A stretch of DNA of 64,000 nt from Edolisoma coerulescens (taxonomy: Eukaryota > Chordata > Aves > Passeriformes > Campephagidae), in contig VWZW01001652.1 of NCBI GenBank assembly GCA_013397115.1, positions 987,343 to 1,051,342 on the forward strand. The letters run 5' to 3'. A program made the translations under genes and the position numbers. Positions 49,952 through 62,015 of this stretch are shown here, piece by piece. The first letter of the stretch is position 1. Each line of letters opens with the position of its first letter. Under the pieces are notes generated by a model that did no database searches, was not told the DNA's origin, and saw only the letters and a program-made list of their open reading frames with translations.

Positions 49952-52900
49952 GTGCGGGCGGTGCAGGGGCGCTGTGGCNNNNNNNNNNNNNNNNNNNNNN
50001 NNNNNNNNNNNNNNNNNNNNNNNNNNNNNNNNNNNNNNNNNNNNNNNNNNNNNNNNNNNNNNNNNNNNNGGGTTCTCACAGCTGGTGTAGGAGGGTAGCC
50101 GTGAAACCTTTACCGCCCGCAGGCAGCCTCCTTGCGGGTTCCTCTCAGACCACCACAGCTGGCTGCTTTTGCAGGTCCCGTTGTGCCTCTCAGTGGCCCT
50201 ATAGAGGTTTTGCAGCTCTGCTGCCAGGCTTTGGCAGTGAACCCCCGAGAAGGATTGCTGGTGCATCACAGCATGTTAGGGCCTAAATGAAATAATCAGC
50301 TTTAGAAGAAATGCAGCGGTTATTTCCAAAACGTAAACTAACTAATATTCAGTNGGCGCTCGGGAGTGCGGCGGGGCGGGCGGGGCGCCTCCGCGCCTTC
50401 CTGCACCGTCCCTGGAGCTGCGTCTGGCTCCTTGCCAAGGGTCGAGGGTTCTNAAATACAGGAACCCCATTAACAGGAGCTTTTGCTTTTGCAATAAGGG
50501 ATTATTCTCAGTGGAGAATACAGACTCTCTGAGGATTCAGTTTGTCAGATTTATGTGCGTAAAAATCATGCATAGCTTGAAACAGTGTTTTCTTGAAAGA
50601 TGGCAGAATTGTTGCAGTTGCCATCTGCTCTAAAGAATATGGGGAATGTTCACTGCTTTCTTAAAGTCATGGTTATGTTACTGCTCTGTGTTTATGTGAA
50701 GGTGTATGTTCTTTACCCTGGTCAAAGCTCTGTGAGGTTTTTTTTTCCAGCTGTAATGGCTACAGCAGAGTAACTTGAGCGCTACGTGATTAGGAATTGA
50801 CTTTGCTGAGCAGATAACCCACTTTGACAGCCATTTGTGCAGAGTATTTTCTGGATAGAGTCATTGCCTGCAGTGCCTCACTTGATTTTTACTTCAAAGT
50901 GCACAGAAATGTAGAACTTCTAGATTTTAGTTGACTGGTGGATGATCTCCAATTAATTTTGTTGACTTTATGGAGGTCTTTTTAGAGGTGGCTGGAAGTG
51001 TTAAAAGGAGAAGGGTAAGGAAGGCCTTTAATCAATAATTGACCTTCAGAGAAAAGGAAGTAATGAAAAGTACGAAGTCTCTGTGGAATTATGACTTATC
51101 ACTGTTTTTCCAGTTGAATCTAAACGTGCTGAAGTAAAGTTTGTTTTCTCATGCACTTATGAACTTCTGTGATTGTGCTTTTTCCTCAATGCTACTTCTG
51201 CTTTCTGTACCATAGAAAACTATTAACTTCCAGTCTTTTGCTCCTTAAATTCTTTGACGCAGTTTGGCCATTTGCATTCTGCCTCCATGGGACTATATAT
51301 AATAGAAAAGCTGCTTACAAAATGGTCAACTCAAAGTAAGATTTATTTAATTTGGTGCACATTAGTTTTATTCATCAGTTATTTACTTACTGTCCTTCTC
51401 TGTTTGGAAGAAATGAGCAGTTCATTAGAGATTCAAAACTGGGCATTATCTTCTTAAAGATACCTTAAAACTGGACAGATTTGGTATATAAAAGATAAGG
51501 TGTATACAAGATTAATGCAAGCTGAGTTTGGGCTTTTCACCACCTTTACTCTTGACAAAAGCCACATTTCTCAGTAAAATAAAAAAGCGGTGCAGTTGCA
51601 AAGAAAATCAACTTTGTTGATTCACAAAAAAAAGTATCTAGGAAATAAGTGTTTTGAAGAATCTAGGTATGTGTTTTTAAGTATACACTGTCTGTGGCAT
51701 AACTCAACCAATAGCTACCAGGTGTTTTGCTGTTAAATGTGGTGGGTAAGTCAGAGATGTTCTTGGACTAAGGATGGCAGAGTGCCTGCTGTGCATTTGC
51801 ACGTTTGTCGAGGTTGCAGTAGCAAGTCCCAGTTTTGTGGTTGGCCATTTGTACAAAGAGATAAAGCTTTATTTTCTCTTGTCTATTGGCAGTTCCTAAT
51901 TTGAGATTTAGGTGATGCATGCAGTGTCTGATTGGTGGTAACTTTGATATTTGCATAACTGCAGTTGAGATTCAACTGCTCTGCTCACTACAGACAGTTG
52001 TTCGTGTTTCAAAAGTGATGCCTTTCTCTCAATTTGAGAATGTCTGAAGCTGAGCCAGTGTTAATGCATTACTCTGAAATACTTCGTGCTGTTGAGAACA
52101 GAAGTTTAATATGGCCTCAAACACATAACTTCAGGATCTTTGGAACTGCCGTGCTATCTTTGACCAAGGAAATATTCAGGCATAATTGGAGGATGATCAG
52201 CAACTCTTTGCCATTTATTTTATTAAACGTAGTGTTAATAAAAAAAATAAATAAGCATAAGTGGACTTTTTATAGGCATGCATGCCAACAGCTCTACTAG
52301 TTGTTATGCATATGTTGCAATAATAAATCTTTAACCTGATTGCATATTACTTTGCTGAGAGGCTGTAGGTTTTAAACAGTATTTTACAGAGTAGTGGTGT
52401 TTTTCATACCAGCAGGTCTTGGTAAGTACTGTTTTGTGTTTAGAAATTAAAGGATGTAGAATAATATATCACTCATGAAAAATAAACATCTCTGCTTGTG
52501 TTTGGGGTATCTGATAGTCTGCTGAAGTATGTATTTAGTGGGGCATATTGATTTACTGAAACTCTTACCTTTCTCTGAAGCAAGTTATATTTTACCTGTT
52601 TGCTGTTCTTTCAGTGCCTCGCGTTCCATGATATTTCACCCCAAGCTCCAACACATTTCTTAGTGATTCCTAAGAAGCCAATTGTCAGGTTGTCTGAAGC
52701 AGAAGATTCTGATGAATCTGTAAGTACTCTAAAGGTTTTCTGTACACCAAACTGTGCTTCTAATTACTTCATAATGTACTAGGCTGTCCCCCTTCTCCTC
52801 TTGACATTTCAAAGAGGCAAAGTAGTTTTCCGATACTATAATCCTTGTCCTCTAGCTTAAAAAGATAATGGAGTTAAGGTTTTCCAGGAAAATTGGCTGG

Positions 52901-53657
52901 AGATAGCGAAATATATCTGTATGTGTGTATTTTCCATGCAAAATGAATTGGTATTTATTATCTTATAATCCTGATGTCTGTTTTCATCGTTTGCATGCAA
53001 TAGTACTTACTCTAATATGGGCTTGGGGGTTTTTAGCAGGTCAGAGGTGAAGAAAAGGAAGGTTAGCTGAGAGGTGCTGAATATTTCATTTGTAACTATA
53101 AACACCAAGCTCAAAGATTTTGTAAACTTTACATGGTAAGATAAAGTTTCTTTTCCACCAGAATTATATATGTTGTCTGAAGAAGTAGTTGGGGCTTTAA
53201 CCATGAAGTAAATTTAGCTTCTGTGACACTTTTGTAGTCTGTTACAGTGTGGCTTGAAAAAAATCAGTAGTTCTATTTATCCCCTATATTATGCATAGTC
53301 AGTCTTTATAGTTTTTCTTAGAAAATGTCAGTTTTAGGCAGACAACAATTTGAAGAGCAGTGGCTGAATTTCTGAGGATTAACTTACTGGCTTATTGGTT
53401 CTTTGCTCTCATTCCTTCCCTTCCTGCCCTTTCCCCTTTTCTGTGTGTTTTCTGTTTGTTGTTTTTTTCTTTTTTTTTTTTTTCTCCTCCAGCTTCTCGG
53501 GCATTTAATGATTGTTGGCAAGAAGTGTGCTGCTAACCTGGGCCTGACCAATGGATTCCGGATGGTTGTGAATGAAGGGCCTGAGGGTGGGCAGTCTGTC
53601 TATCACGTACATCTCCATGTTCTGGGTGGTCGTCAGTTGGGCTGGCCTCCTGGCTAA
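49841..53657 (+). CDS. HINT1: HINT1 (histidine triad nucleotide-binding protein 1), three coding exons
   Basis: Coding exons 49841-49951, 52615-52719 and 53493-53657 join in phase 0 to give 126 codons plus TAA, exactly the family length. HINT1 is a dimeric purine-nucleoside phosphoramidase that hydrolyses AMP-amine substrates and lysyl-AMP; it is also reported in signalling complexes. Seen here: MADEISKAQ start, ARPGGDTIFGKIIRKEIPA in exon 1, FHDISPQAPTHFLVIPKK in exon 2, and the catalytic HIT motif HVHLHVL with His110, His112 (nucleophile position) and His114, ending in WPPG. Splice sites are CAG before GTGCGG, TTTCAG, TCT before GTAAGT, and CTCCTCCAG after a long T tract. The C-terminus reads RQLGWPPG where human has RQMHWPPG. 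The intact HIT motif fits the Z-linked bird copy rather than the divergent W-linked copies. LYRM7 is divergent upstream. Confidence 0.97.
49979..50069. other. Assembly gap (91 Ns) in HINT1 intron 1
   Basis: A run of 91 Ns starts 27 bp downstream of the HINT1 exon-1 donor, inside the GC-rich CpG island. High GC content is the likely cause of missing coverage. Confidence 0.99.
50355..50452. other. 98-bp GC-rich fragment bounded by single Ns
   Basis: Single Ns at 50354 and 50453 enclose a block of G-rich, CpG-rich sequence (for example GGCGGGGCGGGCGGGGCGCC) set in AT-rich intron. Its composition resembles the HINT1 CpG island, which suggests a contig wedged here by scaffolding. Confidence 0.8.
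52615..52719 (+). CDS. HINT1: HINT1 coding exon 2
   Basis: Thirty-five codons between TTCTTTCAG and TCT/GTAAGT. The exon contains CLAFHDISPQAPTHFLVIPK, the conserved nucleotide-pocket segment, followed by a more variable acidic stretch (SEAEDSDES) that corresponds to VAEDDDES in human. Confidence 0.97.
52720..53492 (+). other. HINT1: HINT1 intron 2
   Basis: About 770 bp with GTAAGT and CAG ends. Its last ~30 bases are an unusually long T-rich polypyrimidine tract. Nothing else was recognised. Confidence 0.9.
53493..53657 (+). CDS. HINT1: HINT1 coding exon 3 with HIT motif
   Basis: Fifty-four codons plus TAA. The exon begins LLGHLMIVGKKCA and contains VVNEGPEGGQSVYHVHLHVL, the histidine triad active site (residues 110, 112 and 114), ending GRQLGWPPG. 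The acceptor follows a long near-pure T tract (about 53462-53483). Confidence 0.98.
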   Translation, partial: LLGHLMIVGKKCAANLGLTNGFRMVVNEGPEGGQSVYHVHLHVLGGRQLGWPPG

Positions 53658-53830
53658 GATTTATACACCACAGGAGTTAACTGCATGCGTACAAGTTACC
53701 ACCAAATAGATTTAACATGTTGTCCATAAATCTAGCCACTGTTAATGTATTGTTTTTTTTAATGTGTGTCTACAGAGGGTAATAAATGCTCTGAGCAATA
53801 TTCGCACAATAAAGATTAAGCATGTGGGAA
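53658..53830 (+). other. HINT1: HINT1 3' UTR and poly(A) signals
   Basis: Two AATAAA hexamers follow the stop codon at 53781-53786 and 53808-53813. A GT-rich stretch (ATGTCTGGTGTG) follows around 53837. This gives a short 3' UTR of about 170 nt, close to that of compact housekeeping mRNAs. The exact cleavage site is inferred. Confidence 0.75.
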
Positions 53831-56424
53831 TAGTCTATGTCTGGTGTGCCTTACTGATGGAAACAACTCTGAAGTTAAAATGATGTTCTCTGGAGTTTAA
53901 AGCATGTAATGTGTTTCGGTCTGCTGACAAGTCTTCTGTAGGTAGTGATTTGCCGAGATTTGAAACCTGAAGGTGCAACCACTTAGCAGACTTTCATGTC
54001 TCTGGGAAGAAACCTTCTAAGCTTTTTGAATGTGGTATGTAAATACTTGTAAAGCCAGTGTAGGCTGCTGCTGAAACTTTTTTAAAAAGGAAATTCCAAA
54101 TATGCTGTGCAAGGGCTGTTGTCAGTGCAATGCAGTGTGTTGGGAACATAGTTCTGTTGAAGCTTTCTGTCAGTGGCTGCATCATAAGGCTCTGTTTTTC
54201 CAGTGAGAATGGGTAAAATTATAGTCTTCATGGCAGCTGTGATAGTTCCATAGCACATGGGTACTTCAAGTTGTGATTTTGATCAAATTGAGGACTTGAA
54301 ATGAAAATACTGAACTGTTGTAAGATGTTCAAGGCATTTCTTGGCACACAAGCAGCATGATGTAGTACGCATGTATACATTTTAGATTCCAGATTTTAGT
54401 GAGCAGATCTCCTTCAGTTAATAGTACTTTCTCTGCATTGCTGCATACAGTTGTTCATGCAACACAATCATCAGATCTCCAAGACAATACGTTTTCTTGA
54501 AGTTAGGGTTACAGATGTGTCTGCCAGTGTGAATATAGAACAACTGTTCTTTTTGATAAAGCTGTCACAGCTAACTAGTTTTTATGATGAAAGATACTTA
54601 AAAGCCTCAGATGCCTTGATAAAAGCTGGTTATTTGTGAGCATCAAAAGTGTTTAAGAAATATGTGATTGTATGTAAAGGGTTGTACAGGTAAAGGCAGT
54701 GAATTGTATTTTCTGTTCAGATAAAACTTGCAAGTTTGGTGAAGCCATTTGAGTTCATTCAGCCAGAATGTAAGTACTTCTGAATGTTCTGAGCTTTCAG
54801 AGTTTTTACCCTATGACATGACTTAAAGTGGAAAATCATCTAGTGCTTCTGAAGGGGGTTGGCCTATAGCTGAGTTAGGAATAAACAGTTGGTTCTATAG
54901 TGGTAGCATAATGGCTCTTCTGTGTAACTTGCATAGAAGTGAAGAAAACCACCCAATCCCCACAGGTACAACATCCCTGAACAGAAGCTGAATGTGTATC
55001 AGAAGGATGAGGTATCACTAGCAGACACAGTGGGGCTGCAATAAAGGTTTGTGGCTGGGAAACTGACTATCAGAACAAGTTCATGGAAGGCCCTTAAGGA
55101 TAGTGAGATGAACCATCGGCATCCAATGTGAGAAGGGGCATGTGACGTGTATACTGCTTTGACTTTCCTAATTTCTGTTGTATGTACTTTTTACCAACTC
55201 TGGCCTATGTGATTTGAAGCATGACTGGTGAAGTTTTCACTGGTGAACCCTGTATGAAAGTAACCCGGTAAAACTTCTGTTTCTTTACTTGGAATCTTGG
55301 AGATGTATTTGCAGATATATGTGCTTCGGGAAGGTAAGAAGACTTCCAAGTTAGGGCAGAACCCTGAATCTGTTGCAAAGGTAGCCATGAGGCCAGCTTG
55401 CTAACTAGTTTAATTGTTCTTAGGTTTCAGATGTGTACCGTCTGGATTGATGCTCAAATGATGAGTAGTACTGAGACCTGTCAGACAATGGTATACTCAA
55501 TGTGGAAAAAATATAATTGAAGAAAAACTTTATTTTCCCTAATTTGTGTGTGTAGGAAGTGGGAAAACTGGGCATTAGTTGGCCTCTTCTACCTCTCAAA
55601 AGTACTTGTCAGCTTGTTGCTAAAAGGCAGACCAGCCTCCTTGTCATCAGTTTTCTTCTACTTGCATTGCTTTTACTTCTGTGGAAACGTGATGACTCCA
55701 GTACAGCTGCTCTGTGCTGTGATTTTTAAGGCTACTTAACAAAGTGAGATGTGTTAACTGCATCACAGGGAGGCAGCAAATTTCATCTTAGTAAAAACCA
55801 GGGCAATGGACATGAGAAAGTAGAGTTGCAAATTTCTTTCCTTGTGAGAAACTCTATGTACTCCAGCCAATTCACGGCTGAGCTTGAAAGAACGGGGGGA
55901 AAAGCAAAACCTTGGCTAATGGTGTTGGGCAGAGGTGTTTGCCAATTTTGACCATTAGGTATGTACCCTATACCTGTCCGTCGTTTGAAGAATGACATGG
56001 GTATGGGCTTTCACTGGACTGTGATATGCTTACACACGACACTTGGGGTTGTTGCAGGGCTGCCAGGTGGGAAAAAAGTCTTGGATCTGAGTCTAAAATT
56101 CAGTCTTTTGGGTAGAATTTGAAGAGGGAGTGGTGATTTAAGAAGTCAGTGCTTTACTAACTGGGTTAGGACAATGACTTTTTGGCAATATGAAAGTTGG
56201 GAAATACTCCTTTTGAGTGGGAAGCTCAAGACGGCAAATTGTCTTGAGAAACAGAAGATCTTGAGAGAAAAAACATCTGGAGATTCCAGAAGAAAGAGAC
56301 TACCTCTTCTCTACTGGGGTAAAAGTGAAAAAGAACTGGCAATTCCGCATGCAAAGGATAAAAAGTGTAAGTATTAGCCAGTAGGGTGTTCTGTATGTTG
56401 GAAACCCAGCAATACCTGTGAAGA
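53831..56424. other. Intergenic DNA downstream of HINT1, no gene recognised
   Basis: AT-rich, no repeat or exon recognised. Confidence 0.55.
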
Positions 56425-56480
56425 TTATTGTACTCAATGATCTTGGAGGTCCTTTCCAACCTTGATGATTCTGTGATTCT
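56425..56480 (+). repeat. CR1 LINE extreme 3' tail
   Basis: CAATGATCTTGGAGGTCCTT, then TCCAACCTTGATGATTCTGT and GATTCT: only the last ~55 bp of a CR1. Confidence 0.88.
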
Positions 56481-56794
56481 AACATGTTACGGAGTGGATG
56501 TGAATGTGGTTAATTTGGTCTTGCTAAACTTGCTCAAAACACAGTCTCACAGGACAGAATGCTCTTAGGATGTGAAGGGTAAAGGGACAAAAACTGAGAC
56601 GAGCTGTAGTTGCTGACCCCTTTTTTGTGAAGGATTTATACTGTTGGTTTGGCTGAAGGACCTGTCAATCTCTTACAATCTCTTACAGACTTCAGTAGCA
56701 GAGAAGACAGTTGAGAATAATGATACACCAAAAGAATCAGGTATTTTTATTTTGTTGTCAAGGTAGCTGTACTTCTGTCAAATTTTCATAGAGC

Positions 56795-57715
56795 AGAATC
56801 ATAGAATATCCTGAGTTCTAAGGGACCCATCAGGATCATGGACTCCTGGCGCTGTGCAGGACAACCCAAGAATCACGTGTGCCTGAGAGCATTGTCCAAA
56901 CACTTCTTGAACTAGACAGGCTTGGGACTGTGACTACTTTTGAGAAGCCTTTTCTAGTGCTCAGCCACCCTCTTGGTGAAAGACCTTTTCCTGATACCCA
57001 ATCTAAACCTCTGACTCAGCTTCATGCCATTTACTCAAGACCAGTCACTGGTCATGAGAGTGAAAAGATTTGTCCCTGCCCCTCTGCTTCACCTTGTGAG
57101 GGTGTTGAAGACCTCAGTGAGGTCTCCCCTCAGTCTCCTCCAGGCTGAATAGGCCAAGTGACCTCAGCTGCTCCTTGTAAGGCTTCCCCTCCAGACCCTT
57201 CACCATCCTTGTGGCCCTCCTTTGGATGCTCTCCAGTAACTTCATGTCTTTTTACATTGTGGCACCCAGAACTGCCCCCAGCACTCAAGGTGAGGCTGCC
57301 CCAGCGCAGAGCAGAGCAGGACAATCCCCTCCCTTGCCCGGCTGGCGATGCTGTGCCTGGTGCCCCCCAGGACAGGGTTGGCCCTCCTGGCTGCCAGGGC
57401 ACTGCTGACTCACGTTCAACTTGCCACTGACCAGGACCCCCAGGTCCCTTTGTGCAGCACTGTTCTCCAGCCTCTCGTTTCAACCCTCCCAGGGTTGCCC
57501 CATCCCAGGTGCAGAATCTGGCACTTGCCCTTGTAAAACTTCATACAGTTGCTGATTGCTCAGCCCTCTAATTTGTCAAGGTCTCTCTGCAGGGGCTCCC
57601 TCTGTCGTTGAGGGAGTTGACAGCTCCTCCCAATTTAGTGTCGTTGGCAAACTTAATATTCCTTTGAGTCCTATGTCTAAGACATTTATGAAGATGTTGA
57701 AGAGAAGTGGGCCTA
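56795..57715 (-). repeat. CR1 LINE fragment, about 920 bp
   Basis: The plus strand begins AGAATCATAGAATATCCTGA and passes GAGGTCTCCCCTCAGTCTCC, CTCCAGGCTGAATAGGCCAA, AGCAGGACAATCCCCTCCCT, GTCTCTCTGCAGGGGCTCCC and TTAGTGTCGTTGGCAAACTT in CR1 reverse-complement order. Confidence 0.93.
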
Positions 57716-60140
57716 CTGAATTTTGTCAGTGTAAAAATTCTGTTACTGTGAAGAAGATAATGAATTTTCTGGAAACTTAATAAAACATTGTACTAATGTT
57801 TGAAAGATGGAAACTATATGTGGAAAATTCCCACTCTACTGTGTCATAGTTGAGAACGAGAGCATTCTGCCGTGCCTGTGACTTATATTTTGTAAAAAGC
57901 TCTAAAGGGCCCTGGAGTATCCTCTTGCCAAACAAGAACAGGTCTGTCAGTTCATTTGTGAAATACCCATCTGCTTCAGGTGCTTTACTTTTCCTCTCTG
58001 AGGGGGCCAGTCTTTAAGTGCTTTTTTACATAAGCAAGGAGGTATGATCAATATTTTAGACAATGTCAGCTAGCACTTTCTGAGGCATCTGGTTGGACCT
58101 ACAGGCTTTAGTCTCTTACAAGGTAATTTATCCTTGCAGAGTGGGGATACTGCTTTATTTCCCTATGTTTCTTGTTCTTACAGTAAGATCTAAACTACAG
58201 TGTGTGGCATGTGTGGAATAGCAATTCCAGAAGCATAATTTTAGGAAGAAAATATCTGGGGAGAAAGAGAGGTGATGAGAAAAATACCCTTTTTTTCACA
58301 CAGCATTGTATATTTCTGTTTTTTTTCTCTCTGGGTACTTTGCTGAGTGCTCAGGTGTAGAAATCTCGAGGTGAAGTTGTGTAGCTCCTGAGAATGGTTG
58401 CTTCTCCATGGTTTAGCTCCATGCTAGGTAGGGGTCTCCTCCTGTCAAATAACCTGGTGGCAAGCCAAGGGAAGCTCAATGCCTTGATTTGCATCAGAGC
58501 TTATCCACCTGTCCATAACATTTCTGTACTCTTGCACAGAGGTGAGGTTCCAGTGAGCTGTGGTGACAAACTTAACATCTCAATACTTGCATAGGTCTTC
58601 CTTTCTGTCATCTGTTGATTTGAATGCATTCAATGATTAAATTCCAAGTTGCACTGCTGCTTATTAATATTAGTTCTTTTTTATTCCTAATAACTTCTGG
58701 AAAAGGATTTAACTTGATTTAATTTTTAGTCCAAAAGCTATATTCCATAAATTGTGTCTTGTTCTTAGTTTAGTAAGAACAGTTGGGTTTATGCTTGATG
58801 GAATTAATCAGCTCATCATCGCCTTTTTTGTAGTTAGAAAAACCTCATTTGATTCTTAATATGGTGGATTTTTCTATCATTTAGCAGCACAGCAGCATCC
58901 GCAAAATTGCTTCTGTTTTTATTCACAGTAGAGCAAAAACATGCATTTGCTTTTCCAGCTGTGACATGAAAACATTAAGTTTTGAATCAGAAGATGTGAA
59001 ATGAGTGAGAGTCGTGGTACAGTTCACTTTCCGCTCTGAGGCACCTTGTTGATTTCATCTCTGTCTCCCTGGAGACTCCACTTACCATTAAGTCATAAGC
59101 TAGCCTAGGGCCTTCCTCTGTTATTTCTGCGCAAACAGAATGGAATTTCAGCTTCATGGCCAAACAAGATGCATTGTGACTGTATCCCATGGTAGAATGC
59201 TTATTTATATTCAGTGAAGCTTAGAGAAATGTGGAAAACACTGTCACTCTGGTCCCAGAAGATGTGTTGAACATTAACATGAGGATCAGGCTAATGTTTT
59301 GCAGAGGAAGATGGGAATAACAAGAAGGTAGAATTATATTCCTGTATTTGAAACTCAGGTCTTCTATCTCATAGTAACAGCATTTGGGATAGAATATGGT
59401 GACTACTTTGCAAAACATAGGATGCAGGGGTAGACATTTTTTAATAATTAGTATTTTACTTCAGACAGCTTTTCAATTAAAAGAAGAAGAAAAAGTTCTG
59501 AGTGTGTGATGTGTGTCCTGATCTTGCTGAGGCAATGGTATGTGATGTCCGACTGTGTGTGTGTGTAAGTTATGCTGTAATCACACTTGCCCTCTTTGAA
59601 AAAATATAGGTAAACACAGACCTTTCTGGAGATAACCAGATCAAACAAATTGGTTCCTTGAACATTTAAGCACTTGTGTGTCAAGGATGGTGTTCTGTCT
59701 GGGGTTTTTGGATGTGGGTGAGCTACATGTCTCTTCTGCCATCTTTACTATCATTATCTTCAGACTTGAATGAGAGGCCATGTGTGTTACCGAAACCATC
59801 TGCGTAAGTAGAAAAGCATCCGGTCTATTGCAGAGAAATAAAAAATGTTTATGAAATTCTTTCAGACCTTTACAGCAGCACATTTTCCTTTGTAAGAGGT
59901 TTTAGTTTAGATTGTTTATGATTAGTGGTTCTACTTCTTCATCAGTATGTTAAGAAAGTGGTTTCCTGAGTTTATCCCGTGTATTATTGCAGGAAAAGAG
60001 AAAGTGTAGCAGAATAATGATCCTTGTCTTAAGAAGAACAAACTTAAAACTGCTTGAGTCAGGTTGTAGATTAGATCCCATGAGAGGTAGCTGTGGAGAG
60101 GTCTAAGACAGTTTTTTAATTGTCAAGAATAGCCTCCTTC
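57716..60140. other. Intergenic DNA, no gene recognised
   Basis: AT-rich, with a short TG run near 59550-59564. Nothing else recognised. Confidence 0.5.
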
Positions 60141-60149
60141 GGGCATAGT

Positions 60150-62015
60150 AACTACAGGTTTTGAAGTTCACAAATGGAGGGGATGTGTCAGGAGGTCCAC
60201 ATGGTTGAATGGGCAACTCTGACTGAACTCAGGTGCGAAAAGCACTCATACACCAGTAGAAGGGGGAATGGGCTGCATGAAAGAAACATTTCTCAAACAG
60301 TGTAGAAGAGCCAAACTCAGCTGGAACTGAAATTTGTGGTAGATGAGAAGGGCAGCAAGGGCTGTTATGGCTGCTTAAGGTGCAAGAGCAGTCTAAGGAA
60401 CATGTAGACCTGAAAGATGAGGTGGTAGACCTACTGACGCAGGAAACAGAAAAGGCTGAGTAGCATTTTTTGCGCTTTCTTTACTGGCAAGGTCTGCTGT
60501 CAGGTCTCCTAAGCCTGTGTACACAGAGGCCAAGTTTGGGCCACGGTAAAGAAAGATTGAGTTAAAGACTTCTTAAACAATCTAGACTTACGGAGAAGGT
60601 CATGGGACTGAACGAGGTGCATCCAGTGCTGCTAAGGATACTGGTCAATGTCATTGTGAAACTTTTCTCTATGACATTCAAACAGTCATGATGCCTGGGT
60701 GAACTACATTACGACTAGAAGAAGGCACACATCACAGCTAGCCTGAAGAAAGATAAGATGGATTTGGGGAATTTCAAGTCTAATTGAAGTCTCCAGGGAG
60801 ATCATCGAGCCAGTCTTCCTGGAAATCATTTCTAGGCCCATCAGGAAAAGGTGATTGGGAAAAGCAAGCACAGAATTACCTGTTCAGATTGTGCCTGACC
60901 AACCTGATTGCCTTGTACAATGATGTGATTAACAGTGTGGATGTGGAGAGAACAAAATATGTGAGACAGCTTCTTTGTATCTGAAGGAGAGAAACATGAC
61001 TGGATTGGTAGAATTCCAGGTGGGTGGAAAACTGGCTGGACTCATGGGTTCAAAGAGTAGGGGTTCAAATAGTGGCTGGTTCGGCATGACATTCTTCAGG
61101 GTTTTGAATTGCTAACATTTGCTGTCTTCATCAATCACCTAGAAAATGGGATGGAAGCACACCCTCTGGACATTCACAGGTGACATAAAATTGGGGATGG
61201 AAATGGTTGGTAAGCTGGAGGTCAGGACTGGTACTCAGAGGCACAAGCGGTTGAAAAAGCTGACTGATGGGGACCTTCTGAAGTTCAACAAAAGTGCTGA
61301 GCCCTGCTCTTGGAAGGGACCAGTCTCATGCAACAGATACACTGGGGACTGACTGGCTGCAAAGCTTTCTTGGAAAACAGGATCTCAGAAGTCTGGTGGA
61401 CAAAAAGTTGAAGAAAAGTCAGCAAGGATGCCCTTTGCAGCCATGAAAGCTAAGCTGTGCAGCATTAGGAATGGTTTAATTGAGGGAATTCATTAATCCC
61501 CTCAATTCAGCACTTACGAGATTGTGCCTGGAGTGCTTTGTGCAGCTTGGGCTCGATAGTACAAGAAAGATGCAGACATACAGGAAGGAGTCTAGTGGTG
61601 AGCCACTGAGACAGTTGCTGAAGCATGTGACATTCAAAGGGAGAATAGTCTGAGAAATTGCCTTGGTTTGTCTTGAAGAAAGAATGGCTTGGAGAGGGCT
61701 TTCTCTTTGCAGCTTTTTAGCGAGTGGTTGTAGAGAATTCAGGCTTCTGGAGGTGCAGAGGGAAAGGATAAGGATCAATGGGCTGCTGTTGCAGCAGGAG
61801 AAGTTCTGAGTAGGAATATTAGGAACGGTTTTACAGTGAGAAAGGTTAATTGCTGGAAGAGATTGCTTAGAGAGACTGTGGAGACTGGAGATGCTTAAAG
61901 CTTGACTAGACAAGACTGAGCAATGTTATCTGACTTAAAAGTTGGCTCTCATCTGAGCAGAAATGTGGACTAGACAGTCACTAAAGGTCCCTTCCAACAT
62001 TGTTCTGTGGTTCCA
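60150..62015 (+). repeat. Long degraded CR1 LINE reaching into the reverse-transcriptase region
   Basis: Plus-sense CR1 of about 1.9 kb. The CTGACCAACCTGATTGCCTT segment (60895-60914) corresponds to the LTNLI part of CR1 ORF2. CTTCATCAATCACCTAGAAA (61126-61145) and the following ACATAAAATTGGGGATGG correspond to the region around the polymerase active-site DD. It ends in GGTCCCTTCCAACATTGTTC. Many stops and indels break the frame, so it is a fossil. The 5' limit is approximate. Confidence 0.8.

Larger units (their letters stand above)
49952..52614 (+). other. HINT1: HINT1 intron 1
   Basis: About 2.66 kb with GT-AG ends. It contains the 91-N gap and the N-bounded 98-bp fragment near its 5' end. 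The rest is AT-rich, and I recognise no exon or repeat in it. Confidence 0.85.

Noticed and set aside
61476..61913. 145-codon minus-strand frame
   Set aside because: It is antisense to the degraded plus-sense CR1 element.
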